Positions 1 through 8,141 of a stretch of 64,000 nucleotides of DNA are shown here, piece by piece (positions within the stretch are counted from its first letter, which is position 1; each line of letters starts with the position of its first letter). Location of the stretch: positions 186,001-250,000 of the forward strand of contig NZ_JALDAY010000006.1 in the NCBI RefSeq assembly GCF_022698165.1, written 5' to 3'. Both the position numbers and the translations under genes were made by a program. This stretch comes from Streptomyces cylindrosporus. Its GTDB lineage: Bacteria > Actinomycetota > Actinomycetes > Streptomycetales > Streptomycetaceae. Below the pieces are notes generated by a model. That model was not told the origin of the DNA. It saw nothing but the letters and a program-made list of their open reading frames with translations, and did no database searches.

Positions 1-41
1 CGAACATCGACTACATCGAGGTCGCCCCCGTCAACGGCTGA
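1..41 (+). CDS. 3' end of a secreted glycoside hydrolase/CBM protein (partial)
   Basis: Only the last 12 codons are inside the window, ending with TGA at 39-41. They read NIDYIEVAPVNG. The NIDYIEV ending is typical of the last beta strand of CBM6/CBM35-type carbohydrate-binding domains, which often close actinobacterial alpha-galactosidases and related secreted enzymes. The next gene is an alpha-galactosidase in the same direction 65 bases on, so the two may form a galactoside-use unit. The domain call rests on a very short stretch. Confidence 0.5.
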   Translation, partial: NIDYIEVAPVNG

Positions 42-106
42 CACAGCCGACGCGGCGGGGACGGCTCCCCGTCCCCGCCGCCCCCCCTCAGCACCGAAAG
101 GCCGCC

Positions 107-2227
107 ATGCCGAGCATCGCCCATGACCCCGAGCACCGGCTGTGGGTCCTGTCCGGACCCGGCTCCAGCTACGTGATCCACCTCGACGACGACCACCGGC
201 TGCGCGGCCTGCACTGGGGACCCGCCCTCACCCTCGAACAAGCCGTCTCCCTGCTCAACCGTCCGGCGCCCGGCCGCCGGTCCTTCGAGGACCCGGCGGA
301 CGCCACCCTCGATCTCGACCCCGCCGGCGCCATGCGCTACGCCCACGCGGGCGTCCAGGTCCGCTTCCCCGACGGTGTACGCGACCTCGAACTCCGCTTC
401 GCCGGCTCCGCCGAAGAGGACGGGGAACTGGTACTGCGGTTCGCCGACCACCACTACCCGCTCGCCGTGGACGCCCACTACCGTCTGCGGCCCTTCACCG
501 ACGTGATCGAGCGGCACCTCGTGCTCCGCCACACCGGCACCGCTGCCGACGGCCCGGTCACCGTCATACGCGCCGACTCCGCCACCTGGGTCCTGCCCCG
601 GCTCGGCGAGTACCGGCTCAGCCAGGTGCGCGGCCAGTGGTCGGCCGAGACCCAGCTGAACCGGACGCCGCTGCCGTACGGGGAGCTGCAGCTCACCAGC
701 CGCCGCGGCACCACCGGCCACCAGGCCAACCCGTGGGCCATGATCGACGACGGACGTACGGACGAGGACCACGGTGCCGTGTGGTCGTGCGCGCTGGCCT
801 GGAGCGGCAGTTGGCGGCTGACCGCCCAGCGGCAGCCCACCGACCGGGTCACGCTGTCGGCGGGCTTCGGCCACGACCCGGTCACCTGGGAACTGACGCC
901 CGGTGAGGGGCTGACGACCCCGGTCTGCGCGGGCGCCTACACGGAGGGCGGTTTCGGCGCCGCGTCCCGCCTGTGGCACCGGCACGTCCTCGACCACGTC
1001 CTGCCCTACCCGGACGACCTGCGACCGGTGCTCTACAACTCCTGGGAGGCGACGGAGTTCGCCATCGACGTCACCGGGCAGATCGCGCTGGCGGAGAAGG
1101 CCGCGGCGCTCGGCGTCGAACTGTTCGTCATGGACGACGGCTGGTTCGGCTCCCGTACGCACGACGCCGCCGGACTCGGCGACTGGACCCCCAACCCCGC
1201 CCGCTTCCCCGACGGCCTCGCACCGCTGGTCGACCGGGTGCACGAGCTGGGCATGGGGTTCGGCCTGTGGGTCGAGCCCGAGATGGTCAACCCGGACAGC
1301 GACCTCTACCGCGCCCACCCCGACTGGGTACTCCACCACCCGCACCGCCGCCGCACCGAGCACCGCAATCAGCTGGTGCTCAACCTCGCCCGACCCGACG
1401 TCGCCGACTGGCTGCACGAAACGCTCGACGAGCTGGTGACGAAGAACGCGATCGACTGCCTCAAGTGGGACATGAACCGGCCCTTCACCGAGGCCGGCTG
1501 GCCGGACGCGGAAGCCGACCCGGACCGGCTGTGGATCGACCACGTACGCAACCTGTACGCCGTCCTCGACCGGTTGCGCGCCGACCACCCCGGTCTGCGC
1601 ATCGAGGCGTGCAGCAGCGGCGGCGGCCGCCTCGACCTGGGCATCCTCGCCCGCACCGACCAGGTGTGGACCTCGGACAACACCGACGCCCTGGACCGCG
1701 TCGAGATCCAGCACGGCTTCTCCCAGCTGTACCCGGCCCGCGTCATGGGCGCCTGGGTCACCGACAGCCCCAACCCCTACACGGGCCGCAGCGCGCCGCT
1801 GGACTTCCGCTTCCACACCGCCATGACCGGCGTCCTCGGCATCGGCGGCGACCTGAACCGCTGGAGCGAAGGGGAACTCGCCCGGGCCGCCGAGCTGGTG
1901 GCCGCCTACAAGCGCGTACGGCACCTGGTGCAGCTCGGCGCGCAGTACCGGCTGCGCCCCCACGGCGACGGCGAGCTGACCGCCGTGCAGTTCCTGGCGC
2001 CCGACGGCAAGGAGTGCGCCGTGATCGCTCTGCGCCGCTCACGGCACTTCGGCCACCGCGACCGCGACCTCCCGCTGCGCGCACTCGATCCCGCGGCCCG
2101 CTACCGCGACACCGCCACCGGAGCCGTGCACCACGGAGCCGTCCTGCTCAGCCACGGCCTGCCCCTGGACCTGGCGGCCGACGACTGCGCGTCGGCGCTC
2201 GTCCATCTGATCCGGGAGGAGAGCTGA
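107..2227 (+). CDS. GH36 alpha-galactosidase
   Basis: A 706-residue cytoplasmic enzyme with no signal peptide, predicted to release terminal alpha-galactose from melibiose/raffinose-type sugars. The length fits GH36 enzymes of about 700-730 residues. An N-terminal beta-sandwich (about 1-300) precedes the catalytic barrel. MDDGWFG lies near residue 342, the nucleophile motif KWDMNRP has its Asp near 455, SSGGGR precedes the acid/base region, and the acid/base Asp is in TSDNTDA near 524. The start ATG at 107 follows GAAAGG about seven bases upstream. The upstream gene ends in a carbohydrate-binding-type sequence, which supports a sugar-utilisation setting. The frame is intact. Confidence 0.95.
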   Translation: MPSIAHDPEHRLWVLSGPGSSYVIHLDDDHRLRGLHWGPALTLEQAVSLLNRPAPGRRSFEDPADATLDLDPAGAMRYAHAGVQVRFPDGVRDLELRFAGSAEEDGELVLRFADHHYPLAVDAHYRLRPFTDVIERHLVLRHTGTAADGPVTVIRADSATWVLPRLGEYRLSQVRGQWSAETQLNRTPLPYGELQLTSRRGTTGHQANPWAMIDDGRTDEDHGAVWSCALAWSGSWRLTAQRQPTDRVTLSAGFGHDPVTWELTPGEGLTTPVCAGAYTEGGFGAASRLWHRHVLDHVLPYPDDLRPVLYNSWEATEFAIDVTGQIALAEKAAALGVELFVMDDGWFGSRTHDAAGLGDWTPNPARFPDGLAPLVDRVHELGMGFGLWVEPEMVNPDSDLYRAHPDWVLHHPHRRRTEHRNQLVLNLARPDVADWLHETLDELVTKNAIDCLKWDMNRPFTEAGWPDAEADPDRLWIDHVRNLYAVLDRLRADHPGLRIEACSSGGGRLDLGILARTDQVWTSDNTDALDRVEIQHGFSQLYPARVMGAWVTDSPNPYTGRSAPLDFRFHTAMTGVLGIGGDLNRWSEGELARAAELVAAYKRVRHLVQLGAQYRLRPHGDGELTAVQFLAPDGKECAVIALRRSRHFGHRDRDLPLRALDPAARYRDTATGAVHHGAVLLSHGLPLDLAADDCASALVHLIREES

Positions 2228-2343
2228 TGGCCGACGCCCCCGCCCAGCGACCCCTTTACATTTCTCTTAATGTCCACACATGACCCGTTCATCCGCGGGG
2301 GCCAGTGTGCTTGTCTCACGAGACCTGAGGGAGGAGACGGGCC

Positions 2344-2793
2344 ATGCGGCTCCACCGATCCGGATGGTGTGCCGTGCTCGCCCTCTGCCTGACGGGCTGC
2401 GGTACGGCGGCCGGCGGTACTCGGGTCGAGGGGCGGGCACCGACGGGGATTCCCTGGTCGGGGCCGGTGTACGTGGAGGACTGGCGGTCCCAGCCCCGCA
2501 GCAGGCCGGACATGATGGACCTCACGGAGGTGACCACCCTGGACCGGCTGAAGTGGCGGGACTGGGGCAGGCCCCGGGCGACCGCCACCGGCGTGGTGAT
2601 CGACCTGGCCTGTCTCTCCGGCTGCGAGAAGGGCGAACCCGGCACCTACCGGGTCCGGGTCGTGCTGGACGGCCTGTCCAAGCGCCAGTACGCGGCCTAC
2701 TACGGCCACGCCTCCGTCACCGCCCTGGCATCATCGGCGCCCTGGTGGGCGGAAGACGTCGGCAGCGTCCGACTGCACGTGCCCAAGGCGTGA
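2344..2793 (+). CDS. Small secreted lipoprotein, possible CseA-like negative modulator
   Basis: A 149-residue protein with a short signal peptide (RLHRSGWC, then a hydrophobic stretch) ending in the lipobox LTGC, so Cys19 should be lipidated and the protein held outside the membrane. The mature part has no domain I can name and contains a Cys pair in LACLSGC. A response regulator starts 35 bases after the stop and a sensor kinase follows. That is the same order as cseA-cseB-cseC in Streptomyces, where CseA is a lipoprotein that dampens the cell-envelope signal. The CseA-like role is inferred from order, size and lipobox, not from clear similarity. Confidence 0.75.
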   Translation: MRLHRSGWCAVLALCLTGCGTAAGGTRVEGRAPTGIPWSGPVYVEDWRSQPRSRPDMMDLTEVTTLDRLKWRDWGRPRATATGVVIDLACLSGCEKGEPGTYRVRVVLDGLSKRQYAAYYGHASVTALASSAPWWAEDVGSVRLHVPKA

Positions 2794-2827
2794 CGATCCG
2801 GCCCGAGGGCCGCCCCGAGGGGAGCGC

Positions 2828-3502
2828 ATGTACGAAGTTCTGCTGGTCGAGGACGACGAGATGATCCGGGAGGCGACCCGGCTCACCCTGGAGGAGCGCG
2901 GTTACCTGGTCCGTACCGCCGCCGACGGTGTGGACGGACTCGCCCTGTTCCGTGAGCGCGCCCCGGACGTGGCCGTGCTGGACATCATGCTGCCCGGACT
3001 GAACGGGGTGAGCCTGGCCGGGCGCATCCGCGAGGAGTCGCGGGTGCCGGTGCTGCTGATCTCGGCCCGCAACGACCCGGTGGACGTGGTGATGGGACTG
3101 GAGGCGGGCGCGGACGACTACGTCACCAAACCCTTCGACGGCCCGGTGCTGGTGGCCCGCGTCCGTTCCCTGCTGCGACGCGCCGCCCCCGCCGAGAGCA
3201 GGCCGGAGAACGCCCCGCTGCGGTTCGGGGACCTGGTCTTCGATCCGGTGTCGCTGGAGGTGTGCCGGGACGGGAAGCCCCTCTGCCTGACCACGACCGA
3301 GCTGAAACTGCTGCGGGAGTTCGCCGCCTGCCCCGGCACGGTGCTCACCCGGGACCTGCTGCTGGAGCGGGTCTGGGACTATTCGTGGTCCGGTGACACC
3401 CGGGTGGTGGACGCGCACGTGCAGCGGCTGCGCGTCAAGATCGGGCGGGAGCGGATCGAGACGGTGCGCGGCTTCGGCTACAAGCTGCGCTGCGAGGGCT
3501 GA
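2828..3502 (+). CDS. OmpR/PhoB-family response regulator (CseB-like)
   Basis: A 224-residue two-domain regulator. In the receiver domain the acidic pocket is VEDDE near 8-11, the phospho-acceptor is Asp52 in VLDIM, the switch Ser79 is in LISA, and Lys101 is in YVTKPF. The C-terminal winged-helix domain (about 125-224) ends in the usual RGFGYKL. It lies between a lipoprotein and a sensor kinase gene in one direction, so it is the likely partner of that kinase. The trio resembles cseABC, but no ECF sigma factor gene precedes it here; a glycosidase gene does. The start ATG at 2828 follows a GAGG-type ribosome site. Confidence 0.93.
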   Translation: MYEVLLVEDDEMIREATRLTLEERGYLVRTAADGVDGLALFRERAPDVAVLDIMLPGLNGVSLAGRIREESRVPVLLISARNDPVDVVMGLEAGADDYVTKPFDGPVLVARVRSLLRRAAPAESRPENAPLRFGDLVFDPVSLEVCRDGKPLCLTTTELKLLREFAACPGTVLTRDLLLERVWDYSWSGDTRVVDAHVQRLRVKIGRERIETVRGFGYKLRCEG

Positions 3503-3547
3503 GGCCGTGCCGCCCTGGATGTACGGGCTCCGCGGCCGGGTGCCCTC

Positions 3548-4894
3548 GTGAAGATCCCCCGACCGGGCGCCGTCGCGAGCGTCGTACACCTGCTCGTCGC
3601 CCGGCCCGTGCGCCTCGTCCGTACCCTCCGTCGCGGTCATTCGAAGGGCCGGCGCGGCCCGGCCGTGAACGTCGGCACCAAGATCGCCCTGGCCGTCGCC
3701 GCCGCGGCCGTCTGCGTCGCGAGCGCGATCGGCGTCCTGGTGCACTCGGTCACCGCCGCCGACCAGCTGGCCACAGCCCGCTCCGACCTGGACCGGCGGC
3801 TGATGAGCGCCGCCTACGACTACTCCGTCGGCCGCACGTCCGCGGCCCGCGTCGACCCGCCGGACCTGCCCGCGGCGATGGAACGCGATGTGCGCCGGGG
3901 GCTCCGTGTGACCTACCTCCAGGACGACGGGGCGCGTCCGAGGCTGTGGGCGGCGACCCGCGTCTCGGACCGGAACGTGCTCGCCCTGTCGCGCTCGTAC
4001 GCCCCCGAGGTCCGCTCCCTGGCCGCGCTGGACCGGGCCCTGGCCGCCGTCGGCGGCGCCGCGACCGTGGTGGTGTCCCTGGCCGGACTGCTGCTCGGGG
4101 TCCGGATGGGCCGCCGGGCCACGGCCGCGGCCCGCACCGCGGAACGCATCGCCGACGGTGATCTCGATGCCCGGGTCGCCCCCGACGGCCGGGACGAGAT
4201 CGCCCGGCTCGCGGCCGCCGTCAACGCCATGGCGGACGCGCTGGGCGCGCGGCTGGAGGCCGAGCGCCGGGTGACCGCGGACATCGCCCACGAGCTGCGC
4301 ACCCCGGTGGCGGGCATGGCGACGGCGGTGGGCCTGCTGCCGCCGAGCCGCGCGACGGACCTGGTGAAGGGGTCCGTGAGCAAGCTGCGCGCTCTGGTCG
4401 AGGACGTGCTGGAGGTGGCCCGCATGGACGCGCGGGCGGTGACCCCGGAGACCGAGCGGCGCCAGGTGAGCGCGATGGCCCGGCGGGCGGTGGCCGCGCT
4501 GGAGGGCGTGGAGGTCCGGGTCGGCGAGGACACGGTCGTCACGACCGACCCGCGCCGCGTCGAGCGCGTCCTCGCGAACCTGGCCGCCAACGCCCTGCGG
4601 CACGGCGCCCCACCGGTGCTGCTGAAGGTCGAGGGCCCCGTCGTCCGCGTCCGCGACCACGGCCCGGGCTTCCCTCCCGACCTGCTGGCGGTCCTGCGCA
4701 CCTCCGGCCCGCAGCGCTTCCGTACGACCGCCCCCGGCACCGGCACCGGCACCGGCCTGGGCCTGACGATCGCGGTGGGCCAGGCCCGTCTCCTGAGCGC
4801 CGACCTCGTCTTCCACAACCGCCCGGAGGGCGGAGCGGAGGCGGTACTGCGGCTCCCCGACGAGTCGGGGACGAACCGTCCCGCCGACCACTGA
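3548..4894 (+). CDS. Membrane sensor histidine kinase (CseC-like)
   Basis: A 448-residue kinase starting with GTG. A first membrane helix lies near residues 45-68 and a second near 160-183, bracketing an extracytoplasmic sensor of about 95 residues. A HAMP linker follows (about 185-235), then the H-box DIAHELRTP with phospho-accepting His248. The ATP-binding domain has an N-box-like ANALRHG, the G1 box VRDHGPGF and a glycine-rich G2 region containing TGTGTGLGL. It is 45 bases downstream of the response regulator and should phosphorylate it. Context suggests envelope-stress sensing; the signal cannot be read from sequence. Confidence 0.92.
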   Translation: MKIPRPGAVASVVHLLVARPVRLVRTLRRGHSKGRRGPAVNVGTKIALAVAAAAVCVASAIGVLVHSVTAADQLATARSDLDRRLMSAAYDYSVGRTSAARVDPPDLPAAMERDVRRGLRVTYLQDDGARPRLWAATRVSDRNVLALSRSYAPEVRSLAALDRALAAVGGAATVVVSLAGLLLGVRMGRRATAAARTAERIADGDLDARVAPDGRDEIARLAAAVNAMADALGARLEAERRVTADIAHELRTPVAGMATAVGLLPPSRATDLVKGSVSKLRALVEDVLEVARMDARAVTPETERRQVSAMARRAVAALEGVEVRVGEDTVVTTDPRRVERVLANLAANALRHGAPPVLLKVEGPVVRVRDHGPGFPPDLLAVLRTSGPQRFRTTAPGTGTGTGLGLTIAVGQARLLSADLVFHNRPEGGAEAVLRLPDESGTNRPADH

Positions 4895-5033
4895 CCGACC
4901 TGTTGCGGCGGCGTCCGCCTGAGATGCCGGACGGGCCGGGACGGCCGGGCACCCGGCCGCGCCAGGTGCGGGGTTCCCTGCGGAGTCCGACACTTCTCCC
5001 GCGGGCCCCGCACACGACGCCCCCGTCGAGGGC

Positions 5034-6237
5034 TCATGCGGCCGCGGGCGTCTTCCGGCGCGCGCCGGCGGGGGCGGGACTCGTGGTGGTCGCCGTGGTG
5101 GGGCGCAGGCTCTTCAGGGCAACCGTGGCCGCGGCGGTGACGAGGACGCCGGCGGTGACGGCGAGGGCGAAGAGCAGCGGCTTGCCGACCTGGCCGATGG
5201 CGAGGAGGCCGCCGTAGGGGACGGTGATCGTCGTGCCGAAGACCATGACCAGGGCGCCGGAGACCGCTCCGCCGGCCAGGCCCGCCGGGATCACGCGCAG
5301 GGGGGTCGGCCACGGCGAAGGGGATGGCGCCCTCGGGTATGAAGGCCGCGCCGAACAGCCAGGCCGCCTTGCCGTAGTCCCGTTCGGCCTCGGTGAAGAG
5401 CCGGCGGCGTACCAGGGTGGCGAGGGTCATGGCGAGCGGAGGGACCGTGCCGGCCGCCACCACGGCGGCCATCATGGTCATGTTGGCCGGGCTGAACTTG
5501 GCCGGGTCGTCACCGCTGACGCCCACCGTTCCGAAGGCGACGGCCGTCTTGCTAATCGCGCCCCCGAGGTCGGAGCAGACCATCAGGCCGAGGATCACAC
5601 CGACCAGGACGGTGTTGTGGAACTCCAGCCAGACCAGTTCCTGGTGCAGCCACGCGGTCAGGTCGCCCAGCTGCGCCCCGACGAACGCGATGATCACGGC
5701 CGCGGTGACCAGGGCCGCCAGCAGGGGGACCAGCACGGTCGAGGCGAGGCCGCGCAGTGCCGGCGGGACCGGAATCCGCTGGAGCGCCAGGGTCGCCGCA
5801 CCGGCGATCAGACCGGCGGACAGACCGGCGAGAACGCCGCCCTGGACGCCCATGGCGGCCATGCCGCCCAGGAGGCCGGGGATCAGCGCCGGCCTGCCGG
5901 CCATGCCGTAAGCCAGGTAGCCGGCCACGGCCACGGGAAGGAAGCCCAGTCCGCTGGCGCCGATCTTGAGCAGCAGCGCGGCCCAGGTGAGCGGCTGGTT
6001 CCAGTCGGCGACGCCCAGGACCTCGTTCGCCGTGTCGGTGATGCCCGGGCCGCCGATGGCGAGGGCGAGCAGGCTCATCGCGCCCGCGATCGCGACGAAG
6101 GGGCCGAACCAGGGAACGCTCGCCGCCGTCCAGCGGCCGATCCCGGCTCCGGCGTGGTGCGGTTCGTGTGGGTCGTCCTGCTTGATGCGGGCGGGCGGGT
6201 TGGGGACGCGGTTGCGGGAGGTGCGGGGGTGCTTCAT
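5034..6237 (-). pseudogene. Fructose-type PTS EIIC permease, frameshifted by one base
   Basis: An integral membrane protein of about 400 residues with many helices. It matches the fructose-family EIIC of the phosphotransferase system, seen in AGYLAYGMAGRPALIPG, HNTVLVG and FIPEGAIPFA. No IIA or IIB domain is attached. The frame changes within a run of six G at 5300-5305: five would give ADPLRVIPAG and restore one reading frame to the stop at 5034. The last 86 residues are in the other frame. Either a real frameshift or a homopolymer error fits. The start ATG at 6237 is chosen because it begins a charged cytoplasmic N-terminus; an upstream in-frame ATG exists at 6285. Confidence 0.85.
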
Positions 6238-6319
6238 GTGGACTCCGGGTGTGCGGCGCCGCCCGCTGGGCGGCTGGGGCGGCACGTCGTGCCTTCGGTC
6301 GTCGGGGGGGCTCCGGGCG

Positions 6320-6351
6320 GGTGCCGGCTGCCCGGGGAGGCAGCCGGCACC
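6320..6351 (-). terminator. Hairpin terminator after the S1 protease
   Basis: A perfect 13-bp stem (6320-6332 with 6339-6351) around a six-base loop, about 40 bases past the protease stop codon and before the EIIC gene. A factor-independent terminator of the GC-stem type without a U tract is common in this genus. Confidence 0.7.
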
Positions 6352-6391
6352 GCTGTGCTCCGGAGGTGTGCGCCGGGCTGGTGCCAGGCGG

Positions 6392-7630
6392 TCACCTGGT
6401 GAGGACGCTGACTCCCAGGTTGTTGACGATGGCGTATTCGCTCACGCCGACCATGTGCGGCACCGAACAACTGCAGGCGCCGCTGCTCGTGTAGATGAGG
6501 CCCGAATGCCCGCCGACGATCCAGGCCGCCGAGTCCGTGTCGTCGGTGGTGTAGATGGGGGCGCCGGAGTCACCGCCCTGGGTGAGCTTCCCGTTGTTGT
6601 AGGTCGGGTAGGTCCCGCCCCGGTCGTAGAGGAATCCCTGGCCGTTCTTGATGCAGTCGATACCGCCCGAGTAGCAGATGGAGTAGCTGGTGTTGGAGAT
6701 CGGGTGTCCGCAGTGGTTGAACGACACGGAGCCGCTCACGCACACCTTCCTGCTGACAGAGGGACTCTCTGTTCCGTGGACGAAGTGCGTGGCCCCGCTC
6801 GAAGCGAGACCGCCGGTGAAGATGAAGCTGTCGTAGCCCGCCGACGTCAGGGTGTTCTGGATCAGCTCGGTGTCGATGTCCCGGTTGCGCCGGGTGACCT
6901 GTCCGACCCAGTTGCCCCAGCCGTTGTTCTGCCCGCGGCTGTACACGTGCGTGTTGAGGCCGTAGCAGTGGCCCGCGGTCGTCATGTAGAGGTGGCCGGT
7001 GGCCTTCTGCTTGACGGCGAACCCGGCCGTGCAGCTGGCGGCGCCGGAGCCCTCGGACCCGATCAGCGCGTCTCCGCCCCAGAACGGCTGGGCGTCTCCG
7101 AACCGCGTCCGCTGGGATTCGAGGCGCGCCTGCCGCACTTCGAGGGCGCCCGGGTACTTCTCGGCCAGCGCCCGTGTGACGGACGCCGGAGCGTCCGTGT
7201 TGATGATCACCTTGTCGGTCGTGGCGTCGTAGGTGGTGGCCAGGCCGTACTTGTCCGCGTCGCTGTTCCAGTCGCGCGCCGTCGCCGTCTTCTGGATCCG
7301 GTCCAGCTGGCTCTGGCTGAACCTGCTGGTCCGGACGACGGTGTGCGCGTCCGCCGGAAGCTGCGCCTCGACCTTGGCCTTCTCGCCGGCCGAGGCGCCG
7401 GCGGGCAGGCGCAGGACCGCGCCGGTGTCCGCGATGCCGAGCACGGAGTGCTGTGCCTGGATCTTGCCGAGCTGGGTCCAGTCGTGCTGGCTGAGCTCCG
7501 TCGACGCCGACGCCTGGGTCGCGGAAGAGCCCGCCCACGCCGGAGTGGACACCGTCAGGGTCGCCCTAGCCACGGCGAGGGTTCCGACGAGCGCCAACGC
7601 GAGGCGTTTGGACCGCCTTGCTGATCTCAT
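6392..7630 (-). CDS. Secreted chymotrypsin-like S1 serine protease with pro-region
   Basis: About 412 residues. A Sec-type signal peptide (basic RSARRSKR, hydrophobic core, AWA cleavage) is followed by a pro-region of about 150 residues, as in alpha-lytic/streptogrisin-type enzymes. The mature domain shows His in TTAGHC, Asp in NRDIDTEL and Ser in GGDSGAP, plus paired cysteines. It should fold with its pro-region and cleave protein outside the cell. The start ATG at 7630 is preceded by AGAAGGA at good spacing; an upstream in-frame extension adds sequence with no signal-peptide character. A strong hairpin ends the transcript. Confidence 0.92.
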   Translation of the reverse strand: MRSARRSKRLALALVGTLAVARATLTVSTPAWAGSSATQASASTELSQHDWTQLGKIQAQHSVLGIADTGAVLRLPAGASAGEKAKVEAQLPADAHTVVRTSRFSQSQLDRIQKTATARDWNSDADKYGLATTYDATTDKVIINTDAPASVTRALAEKYPGALEVRQARLESQRTRFGDAQPFWGGDALIGSEGSGAASCTAGFAVKQKATGHLYMTTAGHCYGLNTHVYSRGQNNGWGNWVGQVTRRNRDIDTELIQNTLTSAGYDSFIFTGGLASSGATHFVHGTESPSVSRKVCVSGSVSFNHCGHPISNTSYSICYSGGIDCIKNGQGFLYDRGGTYPTYNNGKLTQGGDSGAPIYTTDDTDSAAWIVGGHSGLIYTSSGACSCSVPHMVGVSEYAIVNNLGVSVLTR

Positions 7631-8097
7631 TGCCCATCCTTCTGCTTGAGGGGAGGTAGCAGGGCTTGGTGGCAGGCCCGGCGGACCGGGTGTCCGCCCG
7701 ACCAGCGCCCCGCGGTGCCTCATCGAACGGCGTGAATGTCCGATCGGTGTTACAGCCGCCCGGCGACCGGCACACAGCGCACCGGAGGCCGATCCGCCGG
7801 TCGCCGCCTCGCACCCCGTCCGGAGAGTTGCTCGGCCCGGTTTGTGCGACGGCCCGGTTACGGGCGGGCGAACGAAATCCGCAGATGCTGGTCAGGCAAT
7901 TGATCGGCCCGGGGCACGGGTAGCCGCTCAACTTCCCGGCGGTAAGTCTCGGTGTCTGACGTCGACCGCACTCTGCCGGCGTCCGACCAGGAGAACGTCC
8001 ACGAATTGGCTCAAGCGCTTGTGGGTTGAGACTTCGAACACCTCCCCCAACGGCACGGGAGCCTCGCGCGTTGCGCGCATCGATCCCGTCACTCGAT
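7631..8097. other. 467-base stretch without a supported gene
   Basis: Upstream region of the protease up to the left end of the IS1182-type element. Short frames exist on both strands but none has family character or a good ribosome site. The stretch near the IS could be the edge of a gene cut by the insertion, but I see no matching remainder beyond the right end. Confidence 0.5.
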
Positions 8098-8135
8098 GAT
8101 GGCGTCCCATCGAGGACACCGTTGGCGAATTCGGT
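8098..8135 (+). repeat. IS1182 left inverted repeat
   Basis: Pairs with 9866-9903 in inverse orientation; the shared inner core is GTTGGCGAATTCGGT. Confidence 0.85.
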
Positions 8136-8141
8136 GATCGT

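Noticed and set aside
11..1963. 650-residue minus-strand open frame opposite the alpha-galactosidase
   Set aside because: A GC-rich shadow frame: Val/Gly/Ala/Arg-rich, no family, and fully overlapped by an unmistakable GH36 gene.
2717..4993. 758-residue minus-strand frame opposite the two-component genes
   Set aside because: Shadow of the regulator and kinase genes, with low-complexity composition.
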